From: Bacteroidales bacterium
GTDB taxonomy: Bacteria; Bacteroidota; Bacteroidia; Bacteroidales; VadinHA17
NCBI GenBank assembly: GCA_016928075.1
Contig: JAFGLJ010000042.1
Span: forward strand, 166,275-230,274
Direction of reading: 5' to 3'
DNA length: 64,000 nt
Part shown: in pieces, positions 63,915-64,000 of the stretch
How the letters are laid out: each line of letters opens with the position of its first letter
How positions within the stretch are numbered: position 1 is the stretch's first letter
Made by a program: the position numbers and the translations under genes
The notes under the pieces: model-generated
The model's input: only the letters and a program-made list of their open reading frames with translations
Database searches by the model: none
What the model was told of the DNA's origin: nothing

Positions 63915-63999
63915 GCCCGGATGGTGGAATTGGTAGACACGTTGGACTTAAAATCCAATGGCCGTTAAGGCTGTGCGGGTTCAAGTCCCGCTCCGGGTA
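63915..63999 (+). tRNA. tRNA-Leu (anticodon TAA)
   Basis: An 85-base class II tRNA with a long variable arm. The acceptor stem is GCCCGGA/TCCGGGT (first pair G-U), and TTGGA/TCCAA closes anticodon loop CTTAAAA with anticodon TAA at 63949-63951. The variable arm is GGCCGTTAAGGCTGTG, the T loop TTCAAGT and the discriminator base A. The window ends one base later (C), so an encoded CCA cannot be judged. Confidence 0.96.
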
Positions 64000-64000
64000 C

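Overview
The window is a contiguous stretch of a chromosome from a member of the Bacteroidota, probably a Bacteroidales/Marinilabiliales-like lineage. The evidence is the gene content: murC-ftsQ-ftsA-ftsZ order, a fused SecD-SecF, a PorP/SprF protein beside a secreted protein with a type IX (type B) sorting domain, a Bacteroidota-type putative porin, DUF4783 and TIGR02757. Promoters also fit, with -7 boxes of the form TAnnTTTG. Base composition is moderately AT-rich and looks even throughout; no phage, integrase, IS transposase, CRISPR array or rRNA operon is visible.

Layout. 1-4000: end of murC and the division genes ftsQ, ftsA, ftsZ, closed by a strong terminator. 4000-8200: a porin, a lipoprotein lytic transglycosylase (MltF type) and a CoA-pyrophosphatase-like NUDIX protein. 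8200-8820: a small unknown gene between inverted G-rich repeats. 8818-13660: an archaeal-type GatD/GatE amidotransferase pair and a LolE-like permease. 13700-16970: an XRE regulator with a palindromic operator candidate and its 8-TM partner, a membrane J-domain protein and an aminotransferase. 17200-25640: valS, a lipoprotein resembling a degenerate metallopeptidase, glnA, a yihY-nadC-DUF4783 operon read leftwards, and rlmH. 25650-29330: a 1226-residue NtrY-like histidine kinase.

29447-40135 is a five-gene operon: a 1380-residue secreted repeat protein with a type B T9SS sorting domain, PorP/SprF, a PD40/PKD exoprotein, an unknown exoprotein, and a periplasmic propeller receptor fused to a SpoIIE phosphatase. 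It looks like an envelope-assembly and sensing unit. 40144-43660 holds a small lipoprotein, der, era and an rRNA pseudouridine synthase (leftwards). 43955-49974 holds a GlmM-type mutase and an adaptor / MacB-type permease / TolC efflux set without its own ATPase. 50056-56507 is a rightward run: secDF, tatA, a Na+/Ca2+ exchanger, lolD, a TIGR02757 protein and trmN6. It is followed by a saccharopine-dehydrogenase-like gene (leftwards), mutS and an SLC12-like transporter (leftwards).

The right end holds tRNA-Gly(GCC) and tRNA-Leu(UAA), separated by about 540 bases of nested palindromes, direct repeats and copies of the tRNA-Leu 5' end. That spacer is the most unusual non-coding DNA here. The other main points are the GatDE pair, the XRE/8-TM pair with its operator, the T9SS/SpoIIE operon and the repeat-flanked small gene.
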